From Amoebidium appalachense (taxonomy: Eukaryota; Ichthyosporea): a stretch of DNA of 64,000 nt. Made by a program: the position numbers and the translations under genes. The DNA lies in the NCBI GenBank assembly GCA_963693365.1, contig CAVNZM010000001.1:16616001-16680000 (forward strand), given 5' to 3'. The notes beneath the pieces were generated by a model that did not search any database, was not told the DNA's origin, and saw only the letters and a program-made list of their open reading frames with translations. Position 1 is the first letter of the stretch, and each line of letters starts with the position of its first letter. This document shows positions 10,983 to 22,775 of the stretch, piece by piece.

Positions 10983-11310
10983 GACTTCACTTTCACTTCG
11001 ATCTCTTAGCTGTCACGTCAATTTTTTCCCGATTCTTCACCATGGCAGGTATATAAAGGCTTTCGTTTCTTCTTTTTGTGGACTTCACTTTCACTTCGAT
11101 CTCTTAGCTGTCACGTCAACTTTTTTTCCCGATTCTTCACCATGGCAGGTATATAAAGGCTTTCGTTTCTTCTTTTTGTGGTGGGAGGGTACTGTCCTTT
11201 GGACTTCACTTTCACTTCGATCTCTTAGCTGTCACGTCAACTTTTTTTCCCGATTCTTCACCATGGCAGGTATATAAAGGCTTTCGTTTCTTCTTTTTGT
11301 GGTGGGAGGG
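10983..11310 (+). promoter_or_regulatory. Three tandem TATA-containing monomers
   Basis: Near-identical monomers of about 100 bp lie at 10983-11080, 11081-11201 (with a 21-nt extension) and 11202-11301. Each contains CACCATGGCAGG followed by TATATAAAGG; the TATATAAA boxes are at 11050-11057, 11150-11157 and 11271-11278. The GTGGGAGGG extension follows monomers 2 and 3. The arrangement resembles stacked promoter monomers at the head of a retroelement or a duplicated core promoter. Confidence 0.65.
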
Positions 11311-12085
11311 AGTCCCACTCAGGGGAACGTGACTGCAGCGTGTCTGTGGTGTGGCCTGGTGTATTCCTACTGCTGTGAGAGTGTGGGGGCATCTCCCTTT
11401 CGCGGAGTCTCTCGCTTGAGAAGTGGGTTCTTCAACGCCTGGTGTTCCACTGCAACCTATGGTAACTTCTACACGCTGTCTATGCTTCTACGCGACCTAT
11501 TGGCGGTGGGCTGCTGCAACTTCTTCAGCTATTTCTGCGCTGCGTGAGTGGAGGGGCGGCTACTTCAAGTTGGTCGTTGGGGAGCTTTCCAAGTGACTGC
11601 CAGTCCTTAGCCTCCAGCCGTATGGCAATGACCGGGTTTGCTTGCATGCAATCTGTAATTGTGTTTTTTTCTGTGTGTCCTGCCACAGCTAGGCCACCTT
11701 ATCAGAGAGCTAGATGCAGTTTCTCCGGGTTATCTAGGGGCCGGGCCTGACCCGTTGGGATTGTTTTTTGGCTCAGATTTGGTCTGCATTGCTCTTTTAG
11801 AGGCTGACTTGCTTGCTGTGCCTCGGTAGGTTTTGAGGGGGGCCTGTTGGGAAGCAGCAGTAATGATGTCTTCTTGCGGAGTGTGGTCTGGTCAACATCG
11901 ATGCATATGACTAGTTGGAGCAAACTAGTTTCACGCATACATGTACACTTAAGGTTTTGCCCACTGGTGTCCTTTGTCACTTGTCGCTTTATTTTTATTT
12001 CGTAGCTTTGGCTTTTTCAGTTCTATTGGTGGAATGTAGCCTGTGGCTGCACGTTGCCTTCATCAACGGATCAATAAAAACGAGT

Positions 12086-12116
<31 letters not shown>
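11302..12116 (+). mobile_element. Poly(A)-tailed body downstream of the tandem TATA monomers
   Basis: About 770 nt of unique sequence ends with AATAAA (12073-12078), AACGAGTC and an uninterrupted A30 run (12087-12116). An 82-codon frame at 11299-11547 has no recognisable domain. A related terminus, AATAAATCCAGTCAAAAG, occurs about 270 nt further on (12352-12369). A genomically encoded pure A-run directly after a polyadenylation signal suggests a retroposed transcript or the 3' end of a non-LTR element. An ordinary gene 3' end would not normally carry a genomic A30. Confidence 0.45.
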
Positions 12117-12118
<2 letters not shown>

Positions 12119-13110
12119 ACCTCCCGATTACCCACAGATTTCGCTGCATGCCGTTTCGGATTATCTGCGGGTACGGGGGGTAGTTTTTCGCAGAGTAGAC
12201 TTTTTGTTGAATTCTGTTGGTCGTCACATTGAGTATTTATATGATTTTCACACAGTGTTCAGGTATCTCAGTATGCACTTGTTACTGGATAACTCATGAA
12301 GTTTTTATTGTCTTCTCAGTATGCCGTGCATACTTGCATATCTTTCCGTCGAATAAATCCAGTCAAAAGAAAAAAGAATAAATCCCCCCCTTTTGAGCGA
12401 TCAGAGCGTGAGAATGGAGCATGATATTCAGGAAATTTCAACGTGGAAAGATAGCCTATGATGTGCACTTTAAAAGTGCCCGGTTACTTTTTTTCTCTGA
12501 CCGCAAGAACATGGTGTAAATTTGTGTTGAAAATTAATTTTTTCATATGTAGCCCAAAATTGGCCGCTCCACCGTAACCCATAGAAGGAGTGGTGCTGGA
12601 CCCATCAATATGGGGTGCAAAATGCTCAGCTCGCCAAATGCCAAATCAAGGCCAGTCCTCGGCATCAGATTTTCAATAAACATTTCTCGAGATATTCACA
12701 TTTTTCTAATCGGACCCCCCCGGCCTGAGCCCCCACCGTGATTTTTTTTTTTTTTTTTTTTTTCTCGCTTGCACCCACAGGGTGCGCACACACAACTTTA
12801 CTTCCCACCAACCTCCAAGAGGACTTGACTAAACACACGTCTGTGCCCCTTGCATTTCTTTGGACGTGGACGTGTATTTCTTTGGAAGTGATTGGACAAC
12901 AGCAAACGGCTTAGCCTAAAAAGGCAAGTCTGATGGCTCAACTAACAACGTGCATGCAACTCATACGGTATCCGTGTGCCTGTGGCAGACACAGTCACAA
13001 CTATATGTGCAGCGACGAAAAGATTGTAGAAAAACCAAACCATGGCTCGCATAGAAGAGGCACGAAACATGATCAGCGTTGCAACGCACGACAAGAGCTA
13101 TTTAAAGTTT
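12117..13110. other. Unique spacer
   Basis: Mostly unique sequence with a second AATAAA-containing terminus near 12352 and a T-run at about 12741-12763. No splice-bounded exons or recognisable domain. Confidence 0.45.
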
Positions 13111-13130
13111 GTAAAATATGGGACCCGGGC

Positions 13131-13720
<590 letters not shown>

Positions 13721-13766
13721 GAGGACCTGGTGTGAAATTTCTTTGCCCACATTAGTCAGAACTCTG

Positions 13767-14241
13767 TTAATAAAGGGCCCAACCACATCGGCAGAGTCAA
13801 CTTACAAGAAGCAGAATTATTCTGCAAATGCAGAATCATCATGCAAAAAGTAGAATTATTCTGCAAAAGCAGAATCACTCTGCTGTTAGTAGAATTATTC
13901 TGTTCTTAGCAGTATTATTCTGCAAAAATCAGTATCATTCTGCCTTTCCAGTGCAGAATGATTCTGCTTTCAGTTATCAGAATAATTCTGTTTTTACTGG
14001 AAGAATTCTGCTTAAAACAGAATAGTTCTGTTTTTAGTGGAATAATTCTGCTTTTAGCAGATTGATTCTGCTTTTGCAGAATAATTCGCGGCAGATTGAT
14101 TCTGCTTAATATTGCTGTGTACAGCTGAATAATTCTGCTTCTAGCAGAATGATTCTGCTTTTTACAGGATAACTCTGCTTTTTGCTTAATAATTCTGCTC
14201 GGAGCAAGTTGACTCAGCCGATGTGGTTGGGCCCTTAATAA
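13767..14241. mobile_element. Foldback/MITE-like element with target duplication
   Basis: Inverted ends: GGGCCCAACCACATCGGC at 13775-13792 and its reverse complement at about 14217-14234. The similarity continues inward through GAGTCAACTT with one mismatch. TTAATAA flanks both sides (13767-13773 and 14235-14241) and may be a 7-nt target duplication, with one extra A on the left. The interior is an array of short palindromes built on AGAATNATTCT, for example GCAGAATTATTCTGC, spaced by TTTT- or AAAA-containing linkers. There is no open frame. Long inverted ends with internal short repeats are the hallmark of foldback elements. Confidence 0.75.
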
Positions 14242-15252
14242 CTTTGGTGTACATACGCATAAAAATAATATGGATTGGCAATGATCAGGTGGATGGATAT
14301 ATTCTCGAGCTTTGAACGAGTACGGTACATATGTGCCCGGCACGTCCTTCGTATTCACACTGAGAGTATACGAGAGGCACGTACATGATCAGACTCCCAC
14401 GCTATCCGCTCTAGATCTCTGCATATCCGGCCCCTTAACAAATACTATTACAAGCTATTGTAAACTATTGTAAGCTACCTCCGAAGGTAGTGCCACGCAT
14501 GATATAGTATACGTATAAAGTATAATAGCTGGTGCAGTGCATACCTCAAGTTGTGTGTGTGCTGGTGCTGAGGGTTGCTGGAGGGGGGACCTGGAGGGGT
14601 ACCGGTGGGAGAATAGGGGGTGAATGCCAATTCAAGACCAGGCAACCCCCCCCCCCCCCCCCCCCCCCTCCCATCCCCACCCCCACCCCCAACTCTCCCC
14701 CCACCCCACCCCCACCCCAGCAGCTCCGCATCCCCTCCAGATAATGATGTAGGCTAGCGCACTTCTTGCTGGTTTAGGGTGTGGTGTACTGCGCAAGAGG
14801 CCGAGCCCAGATGCGGACGGTGTACGCTTGGATGCAAGACTCTTTCTTTATTCCGATTCAATTCATAAGGATGCATTCAGGTGTGCACATGCTTAATCCT
14901 ACAAACTTCGTGACCATTTCAATTCCGCGCGTCATATTCACTAAACTTTACGGTAACTCTTCTAGCGCTACCAACCACACAAATCTCAGAACCATGCTGG
15001 GGGAAAAGAAGACCAGAAATACAGACAATAGAAGCGCTTAAGCATATAGCGATCTTCAAGTTTCTCATGCGTAAAAACTGACAAAAACGAGATACCCACT
15101 CATTTCGCGTTATAATTTCTCAAAACGAGAACGATTAAGCCAGTCATGTGTACGAACATGTTACACAATTGCTCGAGTTTGACTCACAATAGGCTATTTC
15201 CTATCCGCAAATCATCCTTCAGCACTTAACTCCTAAAATAGTTGCAAACCAA
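14242..15252. other. Spacer without supported genes
   Basis: Unique sequence with a C-run near 14645-14668 and C/CA-rich DNA to about 14740. It covers the region downstream of the hydrolase stop codon. No exon or family is recognised. Confidence 0.5.
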
Positions 15253-15805
15253 TCACATCAGAGGGTTGCTGTAAAATCGCTGCATGTGCAGAATGCTGTC
15301 GTTGAGGTGGCGGTGGAGGGCTTCATTGAATTGCTCCGGCCTCTCCACTGGAACAGCGTGCCCCGCCCTGTGTGTTGTTTATGTACGTGTGTAGCATGTG
15401 TGTACGTGTAACGGTGTGGTGTGTGCATGTGTGTATGTGTGTATGTATGGTGTGTGTGAGCATGTATACGTGAATGTGTGGTGTGTGTGCCAGTGTGTAC
15501 CCACGTGCGCACACACGCGCGCGTGTGTGCAGGTGTTTATGTAGCCCGTGTGCAAGTGCGTGTGGTCTATCGTGTGTCCACATAAAAAAAATGCAGCGTG
15601 CCCAACCATGTGTATGCAGAAGCAATGTGTGTGGTGTCACGGTATGGGTACTGGGGGAGCCTGACAAGGGAATGGGCAGGGTGGGGTGTGATAGTGTTGT
15701 GCGTGTCAGTGTTTGTGTGTGTGTGTGCGCGCGCACGAGCGTGTGCGCATGTGTGTGCGTGGGGGGGGGGGGGGGGGGGGAGGGGGGGGAAGGGGGGGGG
15801 GGGAA

Positions 15806-15846
<41 letters not shown>

Positions 15847-16395
15847 GGGTGGAGTGCAAAACCTGAGGAGTTGACAAGGAAAACGAGCAGGGCCCAAGGG
15901 GAGAGAAGCAGGGGGGGGGGGGGGGGGGGGGGGGGGGGTACTAACCCCCTGAAGACAACGAGATCTGCACCGAGAGAGTCAGCGAGTGCGGTGGAGTTGT
16001 GGGAACTGACTAACTCGTCCCTGTCTCCCGTCATCACAACCTTGCGGAAGGGGAGATAGCGCAGTCGGCGTAGTCGCTCAGCACTGATTGGGTAGTTATA
16101 ATTTAATTTTGTGGGGGGAGGGGGCAGAGGGAGGGTATGTATGGTGGGGCGATAATTCATAAAGAAACAAGGCAAATATTTCATAACGAAAATGAATGAG
16201 ATTTACGGAAATCTGCAATGAGGTATTGAGACCAAACCCCAGAAAGTAAGAAAGTGTAGCGGGGGTGCTGGTTCATGAAAGAAAGCTTCTGGGAAAGGGT
16301 GAAGGGGAATTGGAAACATTTGCCAACAGACGTTTATGGACTAGGGTGGGAAAAGGGGAGTGGAAGGGAATTTGAGGAAGAGAGAGGGCGAGGGG

Positions 16396-16430
<35 letters not shown>

Positions 16431-16684
16431 GTGAAGTTGTTTTATTGGGGGTGGAGGTGGGCACGGGGGGGGGGGGGAGGGGGAGGGGGAGGGAGGGGGT
16501 ATGTGGAAGAGGGGGAAAGGGGGGAGGAGAGGATGGGGGAGGATCAGGATATTGATTTGTCTGCACCTGGGAATCCAGTCAAGTGGATCTGGGAATGGAC
16601 GTATGGTTGCATTGTAATAGATTTTTTCTCTTCTCTTATTTTTTTCTTTCCTTTTCGTTTTGTTTTTTTTTTTGTTTTTTTTTT

Positions 16685-16732
<48 letters not shown>

Positions 16733-16840
16733 GTACTCTAGGTTATGGGTCATACATGCAAGGAACTGGAGGACAGACCCCGGGATGCCCGGCCGGTAGT
16801 TGCTGGGCCTGGAATTGTGTGAAAGGTTGGTGTGTAGATT

Positions 16841-16907
<67 letters not shown>

Positions 16908-17321
16908 ATGTGTACATGCATGCGCGTGTGTGTGTGCGCGCGCATAGGTGGAGGGGAGGGGGGAGGGGGGTGCGGGGGGGCAATTGATAAAGTAAGCAAT
17001 TGGAGCAACTCTGCAGGCAAATTACCCAACAAATGCCTCTGTAATCGTTAAAAGCGCAACTGATGTGGTTGTTGTGGGCAGAGGGAAAGGAGGGATACGT
17101 GGCTAAAAGTGGCCGAAGGTAAGCAATCGGAAGTTCACAAGGCGAAAGCCCCTCGTGTAGTTGTATTGTGCACCAACATGTGAAGGAGACCAACTATGAT
17201 TTAAGGTTTGTGCACATCTGAGGACATATGATCAGGGAGCGGGAATGAACAAAGTCAGGAGGCTGTGCTACCTAACCTGCCTTTGCCCGGTTCGGATGGC
17301 AGGGGGAGAGGTGAATGGAAG

Positions 17322-17353
<32 letters not shown>

Positions 17354-17384
17354 GCGTGTGCGTGTGCGTGTGTGCGTGCGTGCG

Positions 17385-17420
<36 letters not shown>

Positions 17421-17959
17421 GAAGAGGGGGGGGGGGGGGGGGGGATGGAAGAACATTTGAAGCTGATAAAAACAGACCATTCAGAAAGGAAGCAAGCACT
17501 TTCATATCAGTGAGCGTGTGTGGGGGCTTTATACACATAGGTGGATTTGCAAATGTGTGCATCTGTGTGTGTGGGGGGGGGAGGGGGGGGGGGGAGGGAA
17601 GGGGAATGTGGGGGGGTCTTTTACATAGCACGGTTGTGAAATTCCTTGAGTCGTTGCCTGTCAGCCTGCAGGGCATGTGATGGGTAGAGCAGGCGCATAA
17701 CAGCATCTTCATAGTAGCTGTCTTCGTGGAAGTAGGCAAGGTTGCACCTGGTTGGTGGTTATGTGAGCATGTGTGCACGGTCTAGAAGGGTGGTGGTTGT
17801 AGGAAGAACACTGCAAATGTAATGTGTATGTGTTGACAAAGTAGAGTGGATAAAGGGAGTGTAAGGTTTGATATATTGGGGAGAGGGGGAGGGTAGGGAA
17901 GGGGGCACACCCGAGGTGGGGGGGAAGGAGGGGATGGGTGTGTGTGTGTGTGTGTGTTT

Positions 17960-18008
<49 letters not shown>

Positions 18009-18437
18009 TGCTGCCACTTTATGAACCATATGTTGCATCAGCATCAGAGCATGCAAGGGCATTGAACAAAGCAAGACACTAGATATCTCCCCCCCTTCGG
18101 ACAGAAACACAAGCCACAACACTTATGAAGGGTCTGATGCAGTGGACGGCACGAATCGCAACTGAAAATACGATTAACCCACACAGATCACCGTTAGGCT
18201 CAAGATTACGCGATCTATTCGCATCACTGGGAAAGAGCAAACCGTTTTTTTTTTTTTTTTTTTTTTTTTTTTGTTTTTTTTGGGGGGGGGGGGGGGGGAG
18301 GGGGGGGGGGACGGGGGATGGGGGGAGGAGGGGGAGTAGATACTTTCACAGGTCTTTGTAATGAGAAAGTGGTGCCATTTTTCTTTCTTTCTTTCTTTCT
18401 TTTTCTCTCTTTCTCTCTTTTTTTTTTCCCCTTTCGG

Positions 18438-18477
<40 letters not shown>

Positions 18478-18918
18478 AGGAGGGGCTACATGACTGCCTT
18501 GAAGAGGCCGGTAAGGGGGGGGCACTTTGTCTCTGAGAGTAGTCCCGGCCAGTGTGGAGAGAAGACAGAGGGAGAGCACACGGTCGGGTACGAGCAGGGA
18601 AAGCTCCTGGGCTATCATGCTGGGGGGATTTAAGTGTTAAATGTTAATGGGCACATCTGATTGCAAGTCTTATTGATGACTTATAACATGCCGTTTATCG
18701 CTTTCCGTGGATTCTATTAGAATTCTCTGCCGTGCCTTTCAGCCAGCAGGCATTTCTCTTTCTAGCAGTATTAACAAACCACTATAGGGGTCAAGAGCAA
18801 AGGCAAGCATGATCTCCGCCCATACCACCCAAATGCCTGCATGTGATCGATATACTTCCATCATTATTCGATCTGCCCGTATTGGTCGTGATGGGGTCTT
18901 TGGATGGGTTGTATGGAG

Positions 18919-18964
<46 letters not shown>

Positions 18965-19188
18965 TGTACACTAATTACTCAAACACAACCGTGTGCCCTT
19001 TATAGTTTCCCGTTTCCCGTGGCTTTCATGTGTTGATATCAGCCTATCCTGAATAGGAGGTGAAGAGGGGGAGTGGGCAAAACGAAACCAAAAGTGTAGG
19101 CAATGCATGCATACACATACTCTAATACAACAACAAAAAGATCGAGACAAATCACTCCCGCGGGGTGTGCGTGTGTGTGTGTGTGGGG

Positions 19189-19236
<48 letters not shown>

Positions 19237-20176
19237 AAGGACGTACCCGCCCATGGATACACCGACCACGTGAACAGAGCGAAACCGATCCCATTTGAGA
19301 TGGTCCAGAAGGGCGGCAGCATCCTCGGCCTGATATGTGGTCAATCAGATAAGGGCATAATAGGCACGTGACTACCCCACTCTATGCAACATTCCACTCT
19401 GCCAGGATAGGCTACGTTTCCTAACTTTCTACTCTAATAGATCCGGGAAGGAAGGGGAGAGGCTTTGCATGTAAAGTCCACTTCAACCCGAGCTAAGCTT
19501 CATAGTGCCGTATTCAAACCCCTTTCACAATCGCCAGCTGGAAGGCTGTTCAGTCCAAGATATGCGCATCCTTCCCCCTCCCCCAACCCCCCCTCCCCCC
19601 CCCCTCCCCCTCCCCCCCCCCCCCCCCTCCCCCCCCTCTCCCCTGGTGTCTCCCGATTACATTTTCAAATACCACCTTGAAGTTGTATTAAATCTTACAG
19701 AGCTGAAAAGCAAAGTCATGGTCGAGGAGAGACGGGGGAAGTTGGGGGGGGGGGAGGGGGGAGGGGGGTGGATGCTCACCATGACAGATGTTGTAGAGCG
19801 AGTAGGAGGGGTGCTGCTCTTGCCCACCCCCCTGTTGTCATATATGCACACCTGGAGGGGTAGTTGCAGTGGTTAGGCGCATAGTGAATGGAGGTTTGAA
19901 TCATGTATGTGTGTGGGGGCGGCGATAGTGAGATGGGTGGGTGGGGGAGAGGAAGAGAGGGGGGGAGTATGGGGGGTTTTATTAATCATCCTTCTGCATC
20001 TATATTTATCCACATAATCTATTTTTAGCACCCACCTGGTACTCTGGGTGCCGTGCAAAGTACTCTGCCTGATACAGCCACCCTGAGCCCATTGTCGCAA
20101 GGCCCATCACAAACAGGATTTTCTGTGGGCCATGGCCCCACACTTGGTAGTGCAGCGTCACCCCCCTCAAGCGGTC
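15253..20176 (-). CDS. Alpha/beta hydrolase fold protein (8 exons visible, 5' end open)
   Basis: Exons in transcript order: 20176-20036, 19851-19780, 19329-19247, 18619-18490, about 17747-17625 (start uncertain, 17747 or 17721), 16808-16737, 16083-15946 and 15367-15253 with a TGA stop. All junctions except the one into exon 5 keep phase. The product has the fold's landmarks in order: [10 protein letters not shown] then the oxyanion region [20 protein letters not shown]; nucleophile elbow GVSMGG (Ser); [27 protein letters not shown] (catalytic Asp); and [16 protein letters not shown] (catalytic His). The complete triad suggests an active serine hydrolase; the substrate is unknown. No signal peptide is seen, but the N-terminal exon is not identified. 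Three unidentified exons upstream (23871-21264) end in a compatible phase and could belong to the same transcript. Most introns start with a donor followed by a C-run (for example GTTAGTACCCCC). A large repeat copy lies upstream of the first exon. Confidence 0.88.
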
Positions 20177-20468
20177 CTGTGTATTTGGGGGGGGGGGGGG
20201 GGGGGGGGAGGGTGAAAGGAGAAGAAGAAGAAGAAGAAGAGAGAGGGGGGGGAGGGGGGGGGGGAGAGGAGGAGGAGGAGGAGGAGGAGGAGGAGGAGGG
20301 CGGGGGGGGGGGGGGGGGGGGGGGGGGGTATGGTGGCGTGTAGGGTATTATGTAACGGCGTTGAAGGTGTGTGTATATATGATACGACACCGATGCGACG
20401 AAAACGTGTGTGAGTGTGTTGAGTGGTGATTGTTGCTGTTGTTGTTTGTGTGTGTGTGTTTGGGTTTG

Positions 20469-20499
<31 letters not shown>

Positions 20500-20515
20500 G
20501 GGGGGGGTTATATGC

Positions 20516-20968
20516 GTCAAAAAGTACGAAGTACACAAGAACAAACGGATAACACGATGCAGAATGCAAGCCATACATAAAGAGTATGCATAATAAGCAG
20601 AGCCCATCCTCAGGGGGGCCCACGTCATCCACAGTACCCGAGTTTCGACCTATTCACCTCGTTAACGAAACCCAACTCAGATACTGTTTCACTTGAACAT
20701 GGGTAGGTCACCCGTCTTGATCAGAGACGAGCAGGGTTGCTTATGCAGGCAAGGGCAGTGGGAAAGGCCGGGGGTTAAAGTTGCAGCAGTAAGCAGAAGC
20801 AAGAAAAATATAGATAGGAACTCAGGAGACGGGGCTTCTAGGAAGCTCCCCCGTCGATACCTAAGTCGATACTTCCCTGGCTAACATACTACACCAGCTG
20901 GAAAGAATTAAGTCCCGAAGGCCGCAGAATTTGCAATCAGAGGGGAAAATATGAGATTTGACCCACGG
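20516..20968 (-). mobile_element. Dispersed C-tailed repeat, near-full-length copy
   Basis: About 450 nt that is nearly identical to 51348-51809. On the plus strand it starts directly after a G-run (TTATATGCGTC) and ends with TTTGACCCACG directly before another G-run. Read on the minus strand it therefore lies between two C-runs. It sits between the unidentified exons and the hydrolase exons, in sense orientation to both. It has no convincing open frame. Confidence 0.85.
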
Positions 20969-21263
20969 GGGGGGGGGGGGGGGGGGGGGAGGGGGGGGGT
21001 TTGCATAAATTGAATACCAGGACATACAGTGGACCCGTGGGCAGCGATAGCAGCGACGATCTCACACAGGAAACACATCAAGCTATGAACATCACACTTA
21101 AAAAAAAAATACGCACTGCATACCTTAGGTTGCATGCAATGAGCGCCCAGAGTAGGACGGGAGGTAATGCCGGGGAGAGAAGAAAAAGAAAAAGAAATAA
21201 GAAAGGGGAAGGAAAGAAGAGAGGAGGAGGGTGAGAGGGGGGGGGGGGGGGGGGGGTAGGCAC

Positions 21264-22187
21264 CGTGAAGTATTGGGATGAGCCATTCCCGAGAGTTGCA
21301 GGGTCACACAGGGTGAAGGTCTGGGTCACAGTCAGGTCCCCATAGGCGGGGGGTGCCAGCGCAACCGCTAGTTTGCTCTCCTCTCTGGAATGCAGAAAGG
21401 AATGTGTCAAATAATTATTACAGTCAGGGTTGAGGCTGGTTAAACCAACCACTGCTTCTCCCATCTTAGCGTCTGGGCTGCAAGCCAATCGGTGACGTCA
21501 TTCTGGGCCTCTTTATCACGCAGCTGTTTTGGCGACTAGCTTGAAAAGGCGTGATAATCGTATGTCCGACATCAGCAATGTGACCTATGATTACGTCTCC
21601 TGATTGGTAAGAGCCATCCGAGAAATGTGGCTATCGCAATGGCTTGCCGCCTAGACGCTAAAATGGGAGAAGTGGTGGTTGGTTTAAGTCAGTTGAGGTA
21701 TCTGTTTGCATGCATGAGCAACAAGACTGCCTTGGAGGGGGGAATGGTGAAAAGCACAAACAAGGACATCTGTATTTTAACACTTGAAAAGGTACTACTT
21801 GAACCACATGCAGAATTTTCATATATATATATAAATTATTCGTTAGGGGTATGTCCTTTACTAAGAATTGAATGTTTTGTAGATGTATCCGTATGTGCGT
21901 GATCTGTATTTTGATTTTATTTTGCCTCTGATACTTTGGTTGCATAGCTCTGTCTTCCTCTTTCTTTGTTTTTCATCCTGTATTTCCTTTCTTTTCTTTT
22001 TTTCCCCCTTTTCTTTTTTCTTCTTTTTTATGTTTTGTTTTTTGCTTCGTCCTTCTTTTTTTTTTTTTTTTTTTTTGTTGTTGTTGTTGGTGGTGGTGGT
22101 GGTGTTGTTGTTGTTGTTTTTGTTGTCTTGGGGGGGGGGGGGTAATTTTTTTGTTCTGTTTTTTTTTGCTTCGCCTTTTTTTTTTGA

Positions 22188-22258
<71 letters not shown>

Positions 22259-22691
22259 TTGTTGGTTGGTTGGGGGGGGGGGGGGGGGGGGGGATTACGG
22301 CATTCGGGTATTGTTGAAGACTCCACGGGCCTCGATGTGGTCTCTCATCTTCACCTCATGGTCCTGCACGTGCATTTATCATTCCTTGGCCACTTCACCT
22401 TCTACTTTTTTTCATCGATCGGCATTCAACGTTCGATCGTTCAATTATCCCTGAACTTTATTTCACTGCACCCTTGCAATAATATTCAAAAACAGGAATT
22501 GCAAAAACACATATCCTAACTTTTTGCTCCCACCTCCCCTCCCTTTCCCCTCCCCCCCCCCCCCCCCCCCCCTTGCACCGCACACACATACCATCATCAC
22601 CACCACTGCCAACCACCTCCATAGACCCTTCCCGTTTCCCCCCAATCCGTAACTGCCAGCCCAGCGCTCAAGCCACGTACCCCTTTCCCCC

Positions 22692-22775
<84 letters not shown>

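Noticed and set aside
18240-18300. T-run next to G-run as a poly(A)-tailed retroposon end
   Set aside because: T/G run pairs of this kind recur in many introns here (16.66, 40.0, 48.17, 50.75 and 55.69 kb) without a shared upstream body, so they look like intrinsic low-complexity tracts.
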